Below, one piece after another: positions 37,513 through 46,759 of a stretch of 56,917 nt of DNA. Position numbers and translations under genes: made by a program. Source of the DNA: Planctomycetaceae bacterium (GTDB lineage Bacteria > Planctomycetota > Planctomycetia > Planctomycetales > Planctomycetaceae); contig JADZEF010000159.1 in the NCBI GenBank assembly GCA_020850695.1, positions 1-56,917 on the forward strand, given 5' to 3'. Below the pieces are notes generated by a model. That model worked only from the letters and a program-made list of their open reading frames with translations. It was not told the origin of the DNA and searched no databases. The first letter of the stretch is position 1. Each line of letters starts with the position of its first letter.

Positions 37513-37546
37513 CGCCTCGGGTCCTTACGGCGAACTGGATCGGAAG

Positions 37547-38503
37547 TCAGAGGGAAAGCACGTCCCGCAGTTGCCGCAGGTCGGTCAGCAGACGGTCGGG
37601 CTTGAGAGCGGGGTCGAGCAGTTCGGCCTTGGTCGCCTTGAGGCTGGCTCCGTCCCCCGCGAACAGGGCCGTCCGAAAACCCAATTCGCGAGCGGCGGAC
37701 AGGTCGTCCTGCACCCGGCAGCCGATGTGCAGCACCTCTCGCGGCGCGATCCCCGCCGACTCGAACCGGCGGACCGCCGCACGATACAGCGACTTCGAAG
37801 GGGGGCGCACCCCGACGTCAAACGACAGAACCAGGCAACCCGGAGTGAACAACTCTCCCAGCGGAGCGAGTTTAGCGGAGCCGGAGAAGGCTCGCAACAA
37901 CTGGACCAGCGTGAAAGGCTGGGCTTCGGCGATCAGCCCCTGCGTGAGGCCCGCCTGCATCACGGAGGTCAATGTTTCGCGGGCCCCGCCCGTGGCCTCG
38001 ACCCCCTGCAGCGACGCATGGAAGAAGTACGCCACCTTCTCGGCCAGCTCGTCGAGGTCGCCATACTGGCTCTCGTCGTACTGGTACTCTTTTTTGCCGA
38101 GGCGATCGAGAATCTTCCGCCACAACTCGGCCGAGTTGATTTCGGGGACATCCCCCTTCTGGCGGGTGGCCGCCATCTGGAGGTCGCTGAAGATCTCCTG
38201 ATACTGATGCAGCATGTATTCCCACGGAGCCCCCGGCTTTCGCGTCATGCTGTTCCACATATTGAACTCCTGGATCGTCTTCTCCAGGGCGATCTGCATG
38301 CGGATCTGCTGCGGGTGAGTGTGAAGCAGCTGGCCGTCAGTGATGCGGAGCAGCGTCCCATAGACCGACCAGGTGACGGCCCGGATGCCGGTCAACGCAC
38401 GAACGTAGGGGGTCGCTTTGACGGGAACGGGAGGCGGAGGAGCCGGCCAGATGAGCTTCCGCCCGGCGAGCCACTCGGCGTATTCAGCAAGTGATTGAGG
38501 CAT
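37547..38503 (-). CDS. HAD-like protein with Ser in place of the nucleophile Asp
   Basis: This 318-residue protein has a HAD layout: motif I reads TWSVYGTLL (44-52), motif III Lys in PSKSLYRAAV, and motif IV GCRVQDDLSAARELGFRTALF. In active HAD phosphatases motif I is DxxGT; here Ser46 (codon TCG) replaces the nucleophile Asp. It is therefore probably inactive as a phosphatase, or has another role. The extra N-terminal 40 residues are Pro-rich. It sits in the same direction as fabZ-trmB with a 34-bp gap, so it may be co-transcribed. Confidence 0.8.
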   Translation of the reverse strand: MPQSLAEYAEWLAGRKLIWPAPPPPVPVKATPYVRALTGIRAVTWSVYGTLLRITDGQLLHTHPQQIRMQIALEKTIQEFNMWNSMTRKPGAPWEYMLHQYQEIFSDLQMAATRQKGDVPEINSAELWRKILDRLGKKEYQYDESQYGDLDELAEKVAYFFHASLQGVEATGGARETLTSVMQAGLTQGLIAEAQPFTLVQLLRAFSGSAKLAPLGELFTPGCLVLSFDVGVRPPSKSLYRAAVRRFESAGIAPREVLHIGCRVQDDLSAARELGFRTALFAGDGASLKATKAELLDPALKPDRLLTDLRQLRDVLSL

Positions 38504-38703
38504 GTCGCGGGGCAGGGCAGGGGAGCGGGCGTGAGGTCGATCAGATCAGGGCCGCGGAATCCGATTGATAATAGCCGACCTGACGCGGAAGTGGCTCGGT
38601 CCGACTGGTCGACTTCGTCATTTCCTGAAGACGTTCCCGATCGCGCACAGGACAGTCTCGCGCACAGGACAATCTCAGGGCAGACCGCTCTCCCCGACCT
38701 CTG

Positions 38704-38828
38704 CGTCTTCCCTCTTCGACCTCTGCGTTCAGGCCTTTCGCTTTTGTCCTGGCCGATCGCTCCGCGCGGTGATGAAAGGCAAGCCAAAGACAGAAGAGAT
38801 TTAACGCAGAGCTCGCAGAGGGAAGACG
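38704..38828. repeat. Inverted repeat, 26-nt arms of CGCAGAG words
   Basis: The arms 38704-38729 and 38803-38828 match at 24 of 26 positions, with a 73-nt loop. The arms contain repeated CTCTGCG/CGCAGAG words. It lies in the 410-bp gap between the HAD-like gene (start 38503) and the DUF1501 stop at 38914; no gene is seen there. Confidence 0.85.
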
Positions 38829-38913
38829 TTGAGAGGAGGGAGACCACAGGGTGACGTCGAACGCAGGCTGCGCGAACGAGGTCGAGATTTCAGGCATCAC
38901 TCTTTCGATCGCC

Positions 38914-40365
38914 TCAGAACAACTCGCGGATCGGCTGGCCGTTGTTCTGCACGACGTAGTGCGGCCGTCCCTGATTGTCGAGGTAGGTCGCATCAAGCGG
39001 GACGTCGAAGTAGCGGTAGATCGTCGCGGCGATGTCTCCCGGTGTGATCGGCCGTTCGCGGATTGTTCCGCCGTCGGCTTCGGTTGCACCAATCACCTGG
39101 CCGTGGTTCAGCCCACCCCCCGCCATGGCGACCGACATGACCGGCGGCCAATGGTCACGTCCGTCGGTGCTTCCCTGCGTGCCGATCTGCGGCGTCCGCC
39201 CGAACTCGCCCATGCAGATGATGAGCACCTGATCGAGCAAGCCGCGCTCTTCGAGATCCAGCACCAGCGTGCTCACCGCATGATCGAACAGCGGCAGGAG
39301 CTTTCCCATCCCCTTCGAGATGCCCCCGTACGGCGGGATGTTGTCGCCGTGGGTGTCCCAGCTGGCACCGCCCGAGTGATTCATGCCGACCGTCACGAAC
39401 GTGACGCCCGCTTCGACGAGGCGGCGGGCCAGCAGCACCTGCTGAAACCAGAGATGGTCGCCGTATCGGGCGCGGCTGGCGGCCGGCTCGCGAGACAGAT
39501 CGAACGCCTGCGCGGCCCGCCCGCCTGCCACCATCTCGACCGCCTGCCGCCGATAAGCATCGATGGCGGGCATCGAATCCTGAAGGTCAATCCCGCTGCG
39601 GAGCCGGTTCAAGTCCGCAATCAGCGATTGTCGATCGCTCAGGCGTTCCAGCGTCAACTCGCTCGGCAACTGGAACAGGTTGGCTCCGGTCGAATTGCCG
39701 GTATTGTTTCCGTCGATGTCATAAACGGGAAGCTTCGTCGCCTGCTCGGCGATGAACGGGTCATACTGCCGGCCGAGGTAACCCGCAAACGCGAGGTGCT
39801 TTCGTGGCGACGCCACGGCCGCGGCATATGCGGGCATCGCCGGAGGATTGGTGCCGCGATACTTTGCGACCACCGAGCCGATCGCCGGATACCGGGCGTC
39901 CGCGGTCTGCGAGCCGAGATTTCCCGTCTGCATCACACGATTCGGATTGTGACTGCTGCCCAGGGCGCTGACCGATCGGATCAGGGAAAACCGATCGAGA
40001 ATTGCCGCCTGCTTCGGGAGATGCTCGCAGATGGGAAACCCGGACAGGCGGCTGGAGATGACGCCGAAGGGGCCGCGGTTCTCAATCGGCCGCGTCGGCT
40101 TCGGATCCCACGTCTCCAGCTGGCTTGGTCCACCCGACATCCAGAGCAGGATCACACTCTTCGGCTTCGGCCCGGGTTCTCCGGACTCCGCAGCGCCGGC
40201 CCGGCACCGCAGGATCTCCGGCAGACTCAGGCCGGCCACTCCTGCCAGCCCGGCCTTGAGGACGCCGCGGCGGCTCCTCACCGTCAGCCCCTCGCAGACA
40301 TCGCCGTAGAAGTTCTGGAACGCGTGCCGCTCGTGGTGAGAGGATTCGCAACCGGGTGACTTCAT
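38914..40365 (-). CDS. DUF1501 protein with Tat-like leader (second copy)
   Basis: This 483-residue protein carries the DUF1501 motif set: ILLWMSGGPSQLETWDPKP, SWDTHGDN, GEFGRTPQIGTQGSTDGRDHW, and the C-terminal GRPHYVVQNNGQPIRELF. The twin-arginine leader (VRSRRGVLKAGLAGVAG) lies about 40 residues in, later than usual. Start ATG 40365 has AGGAA 7 nt upstream. It is the downstream partner of a tandem pair with 40472-41773, sharing the closing motif (GRPxYxV...IRELF/I), so the two are likely paralogous. Expected location periplasm; activity unknown. Confidence 0.88.
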   Translation of the reverse strand: MKSPGCESSHHERHAFQNFYGDVCEGLTVRSRRGVLKAGLAGVAGLSLPEILRCRAGAAESGEPGPKPKSVILLWMSGGPSQLETWDPKPTRPIENRGPFGVISSRLSGFPICEHLPKQAAILDRFSLIRSVSALGSSHNPNRVMQTGNLGSQTADARYPAIGSVVAKYRGTNPPAMPAYAAAVASPRKHLAFAGYLGRQYDPFIAEQATKLPVYDIDGNNTGNSTGANLFQLPSELTLERLSDRQSLIADLNRLRSGIDLQDSMPAIDAYRRQAVEMVAGGRAAQAFDLSREPAASRARYGDHLWFQQVLLARRLVEAGVTFVTVGMNHSGGASWDTHGDNIPPYGGISKGMGKLLPLFDHAVSTLVLDLEERGLLDQVLIICMGEFGRTPQIGTQGSTDGRDHWPPVMSVAMAGGGLNHGQVIGATEADGGTIRERPITPGDIAATIYRYFDVPLDATYLDNQGRPHYVVQNNGQPIRELF

Positions 40366-40471
40366 CGGCGGTTCCTGACGGGTGACTCGTTCCACTCGAA
40401 GATCGAAACAATTCCGCCCGGCCCTCCAGGAGCCGGGCGGCGTGACGAATACACAACGTGACGAAGTCGAA

Positions 40472-41773
40472 CTAAATCAGTTCGCGGATCAGCTGACGCT
40501 GGTCGACGATGTACTGCGGGCGGCCGTTCGGATCGACCAGTTGCGTCGAGTCGGTGTCGATGCCGAGCTGCCGATAGACCGTGTGGAAGATGTGTTGGAT
40601 GTGGACCGGGCGGTCCTTGGGGACTTCGCCGAGGCGGTTGGTGGCGCCGATGGCCTGACCGTGGCGGAAGCCGCCCCCGGCGAGGAAGAAGGACGATGCG
40701 GGGGCCCAGTGGTCGCGTCCCGCACTTCCGTTGACGCGCGGTGTGCGGCCGAACTCGCCCGACATCATGATGATGGTATCGTCGAGCATTCCGTGGGCGT
40801 CGAGATCGCCAATCAGGGCCGACAGCGCCCGGTCGAGATTCGGCAGCTGCATCCGCAAGTGGCCGAAGTTATTGCCATGCGTGTCCCAGCTGCCCCAGGC
40901 GAGCGACACACACCGGACCCCGGCCTGGATGAGCCGCCGTGCGAGCAGGAAGCGATGATTCTCGCCGTGCTGCTCGAGTCCGTAGCGGGAAATGTTGCGA
41001 GGATCTTCGCCCCGCGTGTCGAGGGCCCGCGCGAGCTGCCCCGAAGTGATGAGGCCGACGGCACGGTCGGTGAACCCGTCGATCGCTTCCATCATGCCGC
41101 TTCCGTCGGACTGCCGGCGGATCCGGTCGAGGCCACCCAGCAACGACCGCCGGTCGTCAAGACGGCCGGCCGTCACACCCCCATTCAACACCAGGTTTTC
41201 GCGGCCGGGGCCGTCCGGACGGTACGGCGCGAAGCTCTGCCCGAGGTAACCGGGGCGGGCCCAGTTCGAGAGGTCGACCGAAGTCGGCGAGGCTCCGTAC
41301 GGAGTGATCTGGGAATTGCCGAGGACCTTGGCCATCACGGCCGACACGCCCGGGCGACCACCCACCGAGCGGAGTTCGCTTTCCGACCAACCCGAGTCGG
41401 ATTGATTCGGTGTGTGTTCATCGCGGATACCGGAGACCGAGCGGATGAGGCTGTACTTGTCGGCCAGCCCCGCCAGCATCGGAAGGTGCTCGCTGATCTC
41501 GACGCCGGGGACGTTCGTCGCGATCGGCTTGAACTCGCCGCGATATTCCTTCGGAGCATCCGGCTTCAGGTCGAACATGTCCATGTGGCTCGGACCGCCC
41601 GGCAGCCAGATGTTAATGATCGACTTCTTCGTGGCCCGCGTGCCGGCGAGGCTCTCGGCCTTCAGCAACCCGGGGAGCGTCAGCCCACCCAGGGCGAGCC
41701 CGCCGATGGTCAGGAAATTGCGACGGCTCATTCCGTCACAGAAGGATCGACGCTTTCCGTAGAATGACAACAT
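40472..41773 (-). CDS. DUF1501 protein with Tat leader (first copy of a tandem pair)
   Basis: This 433-residue protein has a Tat leader (MSRRNFLTIGGLALGGLTL), then DUF1501 motifs NIWLPGGPSHMDMFDLKPDAP, SWDTHGNNFGHLRMQLP, GEFGRTPRVNGSAGRDHW, and GRPQYIVDQRQLIRELI. Start ATG 41773 has AAGGAG 6 nt upstream; the frame opens at 41836 without support. The next gene (38914-40365) follows after 106 bp and is the same family. DUF1549/DUF1553 partners are absent. Confidence 0.88.
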   Translation of the reverse strand: MLSFYGKRRSFCDGMSRRNFLTIGGLALGGLTLPGLLKAESLAGTRATKKSIINIWLPGGPSHMDMFDLKPDAPKEYRGEFKPIATNVPGVEISEHLPMLAGLADKYSLIRSVSGIRDEHTPNQSDSGWSESELRSVGGRPGVSAVMAKVLGNSQITPYGASPTSVDLSNWARPGYLGQSFAPYRPDGPGRENLVLNGGVTAGRLDDRRSLLGGLDRIRRQSDGSGMMEAIDGFTDRAVGLITSGQLARALDTRGEDPRNISRYGLEQHGENHRFLLARRLIQAGVRCVSLAWGSWDTHGNNFGHLRMQLPNLDRALSALIGDLDAHGMLDDTIIMMSGEFGRTPRVNGSAGRDHWAPASSFFLAGGGFRHGQAIGATNRLGEVPKDRPVHIQHIFHTVYRQLGIDTDSTQLVDPNGRPQYIVDQRQLIRELI

Positions 41774-42010
41774 GACCGGCTCCTTCAATCCAAGGCTGAT
41801 TGAACCGACCGACGTGCATCGAATGTCGCTCAACATGCGTCACGCTAAACTCGCAATGCGAAGAAATCAATATCCGTTTACGCGTCGACGTGCTGGATGC
41901 GTCATTCGCCTTGATCGTGTCGTCGCGCGGATCAGGAAGGCGCCCCTGAGATCGCATCACCATGGCGCCCGCCGGATCGGATGCGAGAGACATGATCCGG
42001 CAGAGGATTT

Positions 42011-42137
42011 GAATAAGGAACCCAGGAAGGCAGGAAAAAGGCGAGGAAATGCAGCGAGAATCGTGAACAGGTCATGGAAGTCATTCCGCTTCGTATTCGT
42101 TCCCTCCTCATTTCCTGCCTTCCTGGGTTCCTCATTC
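42011..42137. repeat. Inverted repeat, 27-nt arms of GGAAGGCA words
   Basis: The arms 42011-42037 and 42111-42137 match at 26 of 27 positions, with a 73-nt loop. The arms contain purine-rich words (GGAACCCA, GGAAGGCA). It lies in the divergent region between the first DUF1501 gene (start 41773) and oleC (42292). A smaller hairpin (GCCGGATC/GATCCGGC) lies just before it near 41971-42001. Confidence 0.85.
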
Positions 42138-42291
42138 ACCCCTCTTGTATCTCCGCTACGGGACCGGAAACCATGTCGGTCATGCGCCCTCATGTTGCCC
42201 CGTCTTATCCTGCCGCGGGGGGAATCGTCTCGTTATTCTGATCTCACTTCTGACAGCCAATCGAACTGCTGCCGAACATCCCGCCCGCCTC

Positions 42292-43971
42292 ATGCTCCTC
42301 AACATTGCCCAACGGTTGCGAGACTCGGCCGCCCGGTCTCCATGGCGGGTCGCCGTTGCTGCGCCGGCCGGACGCGATCGGCGCGGGCGGGTTGCGTATT
42401 CGCAGCTCACCTTCCAGCAGTTGGATGAAGAGACCGATCGTCTCGCGGCCGGCCTGCACCGTCTCGGAGTGCGGCCCGGGCATCGCATCGTCCTCATGGT
42501 GCGGCCATCGATCGAGTTTCTTGCACTGACGTACGCTCTGTTCAAAGCGGGCGCCGTCATCGTGCTGATCGACCCCGGCATGGGGCGCACGAATATCTTT
42601 AAGTGTCTCGAACTCGTCGAACCGGACGGATTCGTCGCCATTCCGATAGTGCACGTGCTGCGGCGACTGCGACGCGGCAAGTTCCCGAAGGCGCGGTTCA
42701 ACGTGACGCTCGGTCGCCGGGCGTGGGGTCACGGTGTCACCTACGAGACTCTCCGTGGCAACGCACCAACCCCTTGGACCATCGCGCCGACGCAGGCCAC
42801 CGACCCCGCCGCCATCATCTTCACCAGCGGCAGCACCGGCCCTCCCAAAGGGGTTGTCTACGAGCACGGGATGTTCGATGCCCAGGTCGACATGCTCCGC
42901 GACTTCTATCGGATTGAGCCCGGCGAGGTTGATCTGCCGGGTTTTCCCCTTTTCGCTCTGTTCAACGCGGCGATGGGCGTGACGACCGTCGTCCCCGACA
43001 TGGACCCGACGCGTCCCGCGCATGTCAACCCGCTGCGGATCATTGAGGCCATCCGCGACCACGGGGTGACGCAGGCCTTCGGCTCCCCTGCGCTGTGGAA
43101 CCGCGTGGGGCGGCATTGCGTCGAGCAGGGCGTCACGTTTCCGTCGCTCAATCGCGGGCTCTCGGCGGGAGCGCCGGTGCCGATGCATGTGTTGCAGCGC
43201 ATGAGCCAGGTGCTGACGAACCCGCAGGCCGACATGAACACACCTTACGGAGCGACTGAGTCGCTGCCGGTCGCGTCGATCTCGGGCCGCGAAGTGCTGC
43301 ACGAGACGTCTGCTCTCACGAAGCGCGGGGCCGGGACGTGCGTCGGGCGTCCCTTTCCGCGAGTCGACGTCCGCATCGTCGAGATCACCGACGGTCCCAT
43401 CTCGAAACGCAGTGCGGTCCGTGAGCTTCCTTCGGGCGAGATCGGCGAGATCATCGTGCGCAGTCCCAGCACCACCCGCGAATACTTCCGCCGTCCCGAA
43501 GCCAACGCACTCGCGAAGATCGCAGAGGACGGACCTGAGGGAGGCTTCTGGCACCGCATGGGAGACGTCGGCTCGCTTGATGCGACGGGCCGGCTCTGGT
43601 TCTGCGGGCGGAAGGCTCATATTGTGCGGGGGGCGCACGGAATGATGTTCACCGAGTGCGTCGAGCCGATCTTCAACGAGCATCCGCGCGTCTACCGCAC
43701 CGCACTCGTCGGAGTTCCCGCGGTCCCGGCCCCCGGCCAATCACAACGGCCGGTGCTCATCGTCGAGACTGAGGCTGGCCACATGCCGTCGTCCGATGAC
43801 GCACGCCGACAATTCATCGACGAACTGCGAGCGATTGGTGCGGGGAACCCGCTGACGGCCATGATCGACGCGTTCCTGTTCCATCCGTCGCTCCCGGTCG
43901 ACATCCGCCACAACGTGAAGATCTTCCGCGAGCGGCTCGCCCCGTGGGCCGAGGAGCGGGTGAAGCCATGA
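42292..43971 (+). CDS. oleC: OleC-type AMP-dependent synthetase (olefin beta-lactone synthetase)
   Basis: This 559-residue acyl-adenylate-forming enzyme has the AMP/ATP loop [50 protein letters not shown] and a normal C-terminal subdomain. Overall wording ([37 protein letters not shown]) is that of OleC, which in the OleABCD head-to-head hydrocarbon pathway converts 2-alkyl-3-hydroxyacids to beta-lactones. The stop overlaps the start of oleD (ATGA), fixing the pair. The ATG at 42292 begins the standard N-terminus (MLLNIAQRL); the frame opens earlier at 42145 without support. OleA and OleB are not adjacent. Confidence 0.85.
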   Translation: MLLNIAQRLRDSAARSPWRVAVAAPAGRDRRGRVAYSQLTFQQLDEETDRLAAGLHRLGVRPGHRIVLMVRPSIEFLALTYALFKAGAVIVLIDPGMGRTNIFKCLELVEPDGFVAIPIVHVLRRLRRGKFPKARFNVTLGRRAWGHGVTYETLRGNAPTPWTIAPTQATDPAAIIFTSGSTGPPKGVVYEHGMFDAQVDMLRDFYRIEPGEVDLPGFPLFALFNAAMGVTTVVPDMDPTRPAHVNPLRIIEAIRDHGVTQAFGSPALWNRVGRHCVEQGVTFPSLNRGLSAGAPVPMHVLQRMSQVLTNPQADMNTPYGATESLPVASISGREVLHETSALTKRGAGTCVGRPFPRVDVRIVEITDGPISKRSAVRELPSGEIGEIIVRSPSTTREYFRRPEANALAKIAEDGPEGGFWHRMGDVGSLDATGRLWFCGRKAHIVRGAHGMMFTECVEPIFNEHPRVYRTALVGVPAVPAPGQSQRPVLIVETEAGHMPSSDDARRQFIDELRAIGAGNPLTAMIDAFLFHPSLPVDIRHNVKIFRERLAPWAEERVKP

Positions 43972-44978
43972 GCGTTCCCCGGCGATCGCTGGTGACGGGG
44001 GGCGGAGGGTTTCTAGGCCTGTACGTCGTCGAGCAACTCGTCGCCCGCGGCGATCGGGTCCGCGTCTTCTGTCGCGGCGAGTATCCCCGTCTCCGCGAAC
44101 TAGGCGTCGAGGTCGTCCGGGGTGACATCCGCGACCGAACGGCGGTGATCGCTGTCTGCGAAGGAATCGACTGCGTCTTCCACACCGCGGCCGTTCCCGG
44201 CATCTGGGGACCGTGGAAGGTCTTTTACGAAACCAACACGCTGGGCACGCAATACGTCCTCGACGGCTGCCGCACGCATCGCGTCCCGCAACTCGTCGCG
44301 ACCAGTTCTCCCAGCGTTGTGTTCGACGGCCATGACCACAATGGGGGCGACGAATCCCTTCCATATGCAACCCGCTGGCTCTGCCACTACCCGCACTCGA
44401 AGGCTCTCGCCGAGCAGGCCGTTCTTGCGGCAAACGGTCATGACGGGCTGACCACCACGGTGCTGCGGCCGCACCTCATCTGGGGACCGCGCGACAATCA
44501 TCTCATCCCGCGGTTGATTCAGCGGGCTCGCTCGGGGCGGTTGCGGCAGGTTGGAGATGGCACGAACCTGATCTCGATGTCGTATGTCGAAAATGCCGCC
44601 GCTGCCCACCTGCAGGTCGCCGAAACACTCACTCCGAGTTCGCCGGCAGCAGGCAAAGCCTACTTCCTCAATGAGCCCGATCCCGTTCCGCTGTGGGGTT
44701 GGGTCAATCAGCTGCTGGAGCGAGCCGGGCTCCCTGCGGTTCAGAAGCGGATCTCGGTGGCTGCCGCGCGGCGAATTGGCCGCGCGTGCGAGATCGTCTG
44801 GACGGCACTGCGATTGAAGGGAGAGCCGCCGATGACGCGATTCCTGGCAGCCCAACTCGGAGGCTCGCACTGGTATCGCATTGATGCGGCGGTGCGGGAC
44901 TTCGGCTATCGACCGATCGTGAGCGTCGAGGAGGGGCTGAGGCGTCTCGAACCCGAACTGAGACGACATTGGCGGTGA
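43968..44978 (+). CDS. oleD: OleD-type NAD(P)-dependent 2-alkyl-3-oxoacid reductase
   Basis: This 336-residue extended SDR has TGGGGFLG at 10-17, a YPHSK catalytic pair, and [14 protein letters not shown] in the substrate half, typical of 3-beta-HSD/NSDHL-like OleD proteins. In the Ole pathway it reduces the 2-alkyl-3-ketoacid made by OleA, before OleC acts. It overlaps oleC by 4 bp. Order oleC-oleD without oleA/oleB implies that the remaining genes are elsewhere in the genome. Confidence 0.85.
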   Translation: MSVPRRSLVTGGGGFLGLYVVEQLVARGDRVRVFCRGEYPRLRELGVEVVRGDIRDRTAVIAVCEGIDCVFHTAAVPGIWGPWKVFYETNTLGTQYVLDGCRTHRVPQLVATSSPSVVFDGHDHNGGDESLPYATRWLCHYPHSKALAEQAVLAANGHDGLTTTVLRPHLIWGPRDNHLIPRLIQRARSGRLRQVGDGTNLISMSYVENAAAAHLQVAETLTPSSPAAGKAYFLNEPDPVPLWGWVNQLLERAGLPAVQKRISVAAARRIGRACEIVWTALRLKGEPPMTRFLAAQLGGSHWYRIDAAVRDFGYRPIVSVEEGLRRLEPELRRHWR

Positions 44979-45062
44979 GCGAGTTGCCTCGTGACGTTGA
45001 TGTCGCAGGGCATCGGTCTCTCCCGCGCCTGATCCAAGTCGCTTGCGGGTTCGCGGTGCCCT

Positions 45063-45848
45063 TCAGATCGTCATTGCCATGAAGCCGCCGTCGACGACGA
45101 GGTTCTCGCCGGTCAGGAAACTCCCTGCCTTGGGCGAGGCCAGCAGGATCACTGCGCCGGCCAGTTCCTGGGGTTCGCCGTAGCGGGCCATGGGCGTGTG
45201 CCGCATGATGTTCGCCTTGCGTTCCTCGGTGAGCACTTTGCGGTTCTGCTCGGCGGGAAAGAAGCCGGGCGACAGAGCGTTCACACGGATTCCCTGGGCG
45301 GCCCATTCGCGGGCGAGGTTCTGCGTCAGGTTGATCACGGCCGCCTTGCTGGCCGCATAGGTGAAGACCCGCGACAGCGGGGTGATGCCGCTCAGCGAGG
45401 CGACGTTGATGATCGAGCCGCCCCCCTTGGTGGCGAGCATGTGGCGACCGAAGACCTGGCAGGCGAGGCGGACACTCCGCAGGTTGACGTTGAAGATCCG
45501 CTCCCATTCTTCGTCAGTGATGTCGAAGAACGGCGTCGGCGAGTTGACCCCCGCTCCGTTCACCAGGACGTCGCACCGCCGGCCCGACTTCGTCAGGTGG
45601 CCGACCATTCCCTCGAAGTCCGCCGCACTCGTCGAATCGGCCGCGTAGAACTCGGCGGTCCCGCCCGCCTTCTGGATTGCATCAACCCGGTGCTGGCCGT
45701 GCTCGGCGTTCCGTCCAACCACCACGACATGCGAACCCGCTCCGGCGAGAGCGTCGGCAATGGCCCCGCCCAGCACCCCCGTCCCGCCAATGACGACGGA
45801 GGTCAGCCCGTCGAGACCAAAGAGGTTGTGAAGGTACGCGGAAGACAT
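45063..45848 (-). CDS. SDR-family oxidoreductase (second SDR)
   Basis: This 261-residue classical SDR has the cofactor motif IGGTGVLGGAIADAL (Gly-rich, TG changed to GG at the start), VNGAGVNSPTP, catalytic Ser in NVASLSG, and YAASK. It resembles the gluconate 5-dehydrogenase/D-mannonate oxidoreductase side of the family (AREWAAQGIRVNALSPGFFPAEQNR), but the substrate is not certain. Start ATG 45848 has AGGAA 7 nt upstream. It converges on oleD with an 84-bp gap and is unlikely to belong to the Ole pathway. Confidence 0.85.
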   Translation of the reverse strand: MSSAYLHNLFGLDGLTSVVIGGTGVLGGAIADALAGAGSHVVVVGRNAEHGQHRVDAIQKAGGTAEFYAADSTSAADFEGMVGHLTKSGRRCDVLVNGAGVNSPTPFFDITDEEWERIFNVNLRSVRLACQVFGRHMLATKGGGSIINVASLSGITPLSRVFTYAASKAAVINLTQNLAREWAAQGIRVNALSPGFFPAEQNRKVLTEERKANIMRHTPMARYGEPQELAGAVILLASPKAGSFLTGENLVVDGGFMAMTI

Positions 45849-46305
45849 CGCACGGTTCCTGGATGAGCTTTGAGGAGTTGGCCTGAGGATACCGTCCCGC
45901 CCCCGGCAGGGCGACGCGCCCGGTCAAAACGATCTCCTTCGCGCCCCATCATCATGTGCAAAGAAGTCAATCCGTGGCGGCCCCAGTCGGTGTCATCAAT
46001 TGGAATTCGCCTCGCGCGCGAAAGAATTGCAAAGGGCCGGGTTCAAAGCGCCGTCCGGTTTGCAAAAAGGAAAACCTTTCGCGCCCTGCGGCACGAAAGT
46101 CAATATCAAATATTTCCATTCTACACAAAGCTTTATGATCTTTCGTCACTCTGAAGACACCTCCATTGGACGATTGGCACGGCCTTCGCAATAGCACCAG
46201 ATCATAATGATGACTCTCGCGACCAAAAAGTCGCGGGAGCGGGTTCCGCGGGGAGCGGAGCCGGCCTCGGATTCAGCCAAAAACATCGCACTGGAGGGAT
46301 TTGCC
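45849..46305. other. Long csrA leader region, locally AT-rich, no gene seen
   Basis: This 457-bp divergent region precedes csrA. A patch around 46060-46145 is much more AT-rich than the genome and is a likely promoter site; a TATGAT at 46134-46139 is the best -10, but no good -35 is seen. A 10-bp hairpin follows at 46214-46239. Confidence 0.45.
46214..46239 (+). promoter_or_regulatory. Hairpin in the csrA leader
   Basis: A 10-bp stem (46214-46223 with 46230-46239, one G-T pair) closes a CAAAAA loop, about 67 nt before the csrA start. No T-tract follows, so an mRNA-structure role is more likely than termination. GGA motifs at the ribosome binding site (CTGGAGGG) are possible CsrA autoregulation sites (inference). 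Confidence 0.4.
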
Positions 46306-46617
46306 ATGCTCGTTCTCACTCGCAAGCGGTCGGAGATGATTCGGATCGGCGAAGACATCGTGATCAAGGTGATCAAGACCGGTAACGGCACGGTGAAGCT
46401 GGGCATCGAAGCTCCCGCGCATGTCCGCGTGTTGCGGGCCGAACTGACCGACGGCGACGAGGTCGCCATGCACGGTCCGGCCGCCGAGAAGGTCCCCCAC
46501 CCGAAGCATGTCGCGATGGGAGCCATGAAGCACCCTGTGACGCACGCCCCGGTCGGCATGAATGCCGCCGCGGTCCACGCCCCGTCGGACCAGTTCCCGC
46601 AACCGCACGTTGCGTGA
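46306..46617 (+). CDS. csrA: CsrA, carbon storage regulator, with extended C-terminus
   Basis: This 103-residue protein has a normal CsrA core in the first 52 residues (MLVLTRKRSEMIRIGEDI, VKLGIEAPAHVRVLRAEL), with Leu4, Arg6 and the RNA-contacting Arg near 44 conserved. It acts as a dimer on GGA motifs in mRNA leaders. The family is usually 60-75 residues. Here a His/Pro/Met-rich tail of about 48 residues (MHGPAAEKVPHPKHVAMG and onward) is added. The tail is not a shadow, since the frame is the only open one. Start ATG 46306 has GGAGG 7 nt upstream; the frame opens at 46207 without support. Confidence 0.93.
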   Translation: MLVLTRKRSEMIRIGEDIVIKVIKTGNGTVKLGIEAPAHVRVLRAELTDGDEVAMHGPAAEKVPHPKHVAMGAMKHPVTHAPVGMNAAAVHAPSDQFPQPHVA

Positions 46618-46684
46618 GGCGAGGCATCGCGAACCCGCAAGCGACGAGCGAAGGGTTCAAGTAACGCCCGATCCCGACCTGCTG

Positions 46685-46712
46685 ACCCTCAACCCTCAAC
46701 CTTGAACCTTCA
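46685..46712. repeat. Four 7-mers (ACCCTCA, ACCTTGA type) before the S41 gene
   Basis: Four heptads ACCCTCA, ACCCTCA, ACCTTGA, ACCTTCA run from 46685 to 46712. An inverted-orientation relative (GGTTGAG heptads) lies at 49090-49117, just after the stop of the same gene. Confidence 0.8.
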
Positions 46713-46759
46713 CCCGCTTTTCCCCCGGCACGGACGACCTCGCAAAGGATGCCATCGCC

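Noticed and set aside
42244..43740. Minus-strand ORF of 498 codons opposite oleC
   Set aside because: oleC motifs are intact on the plus strand; the antisense product has no domain-like sequence.
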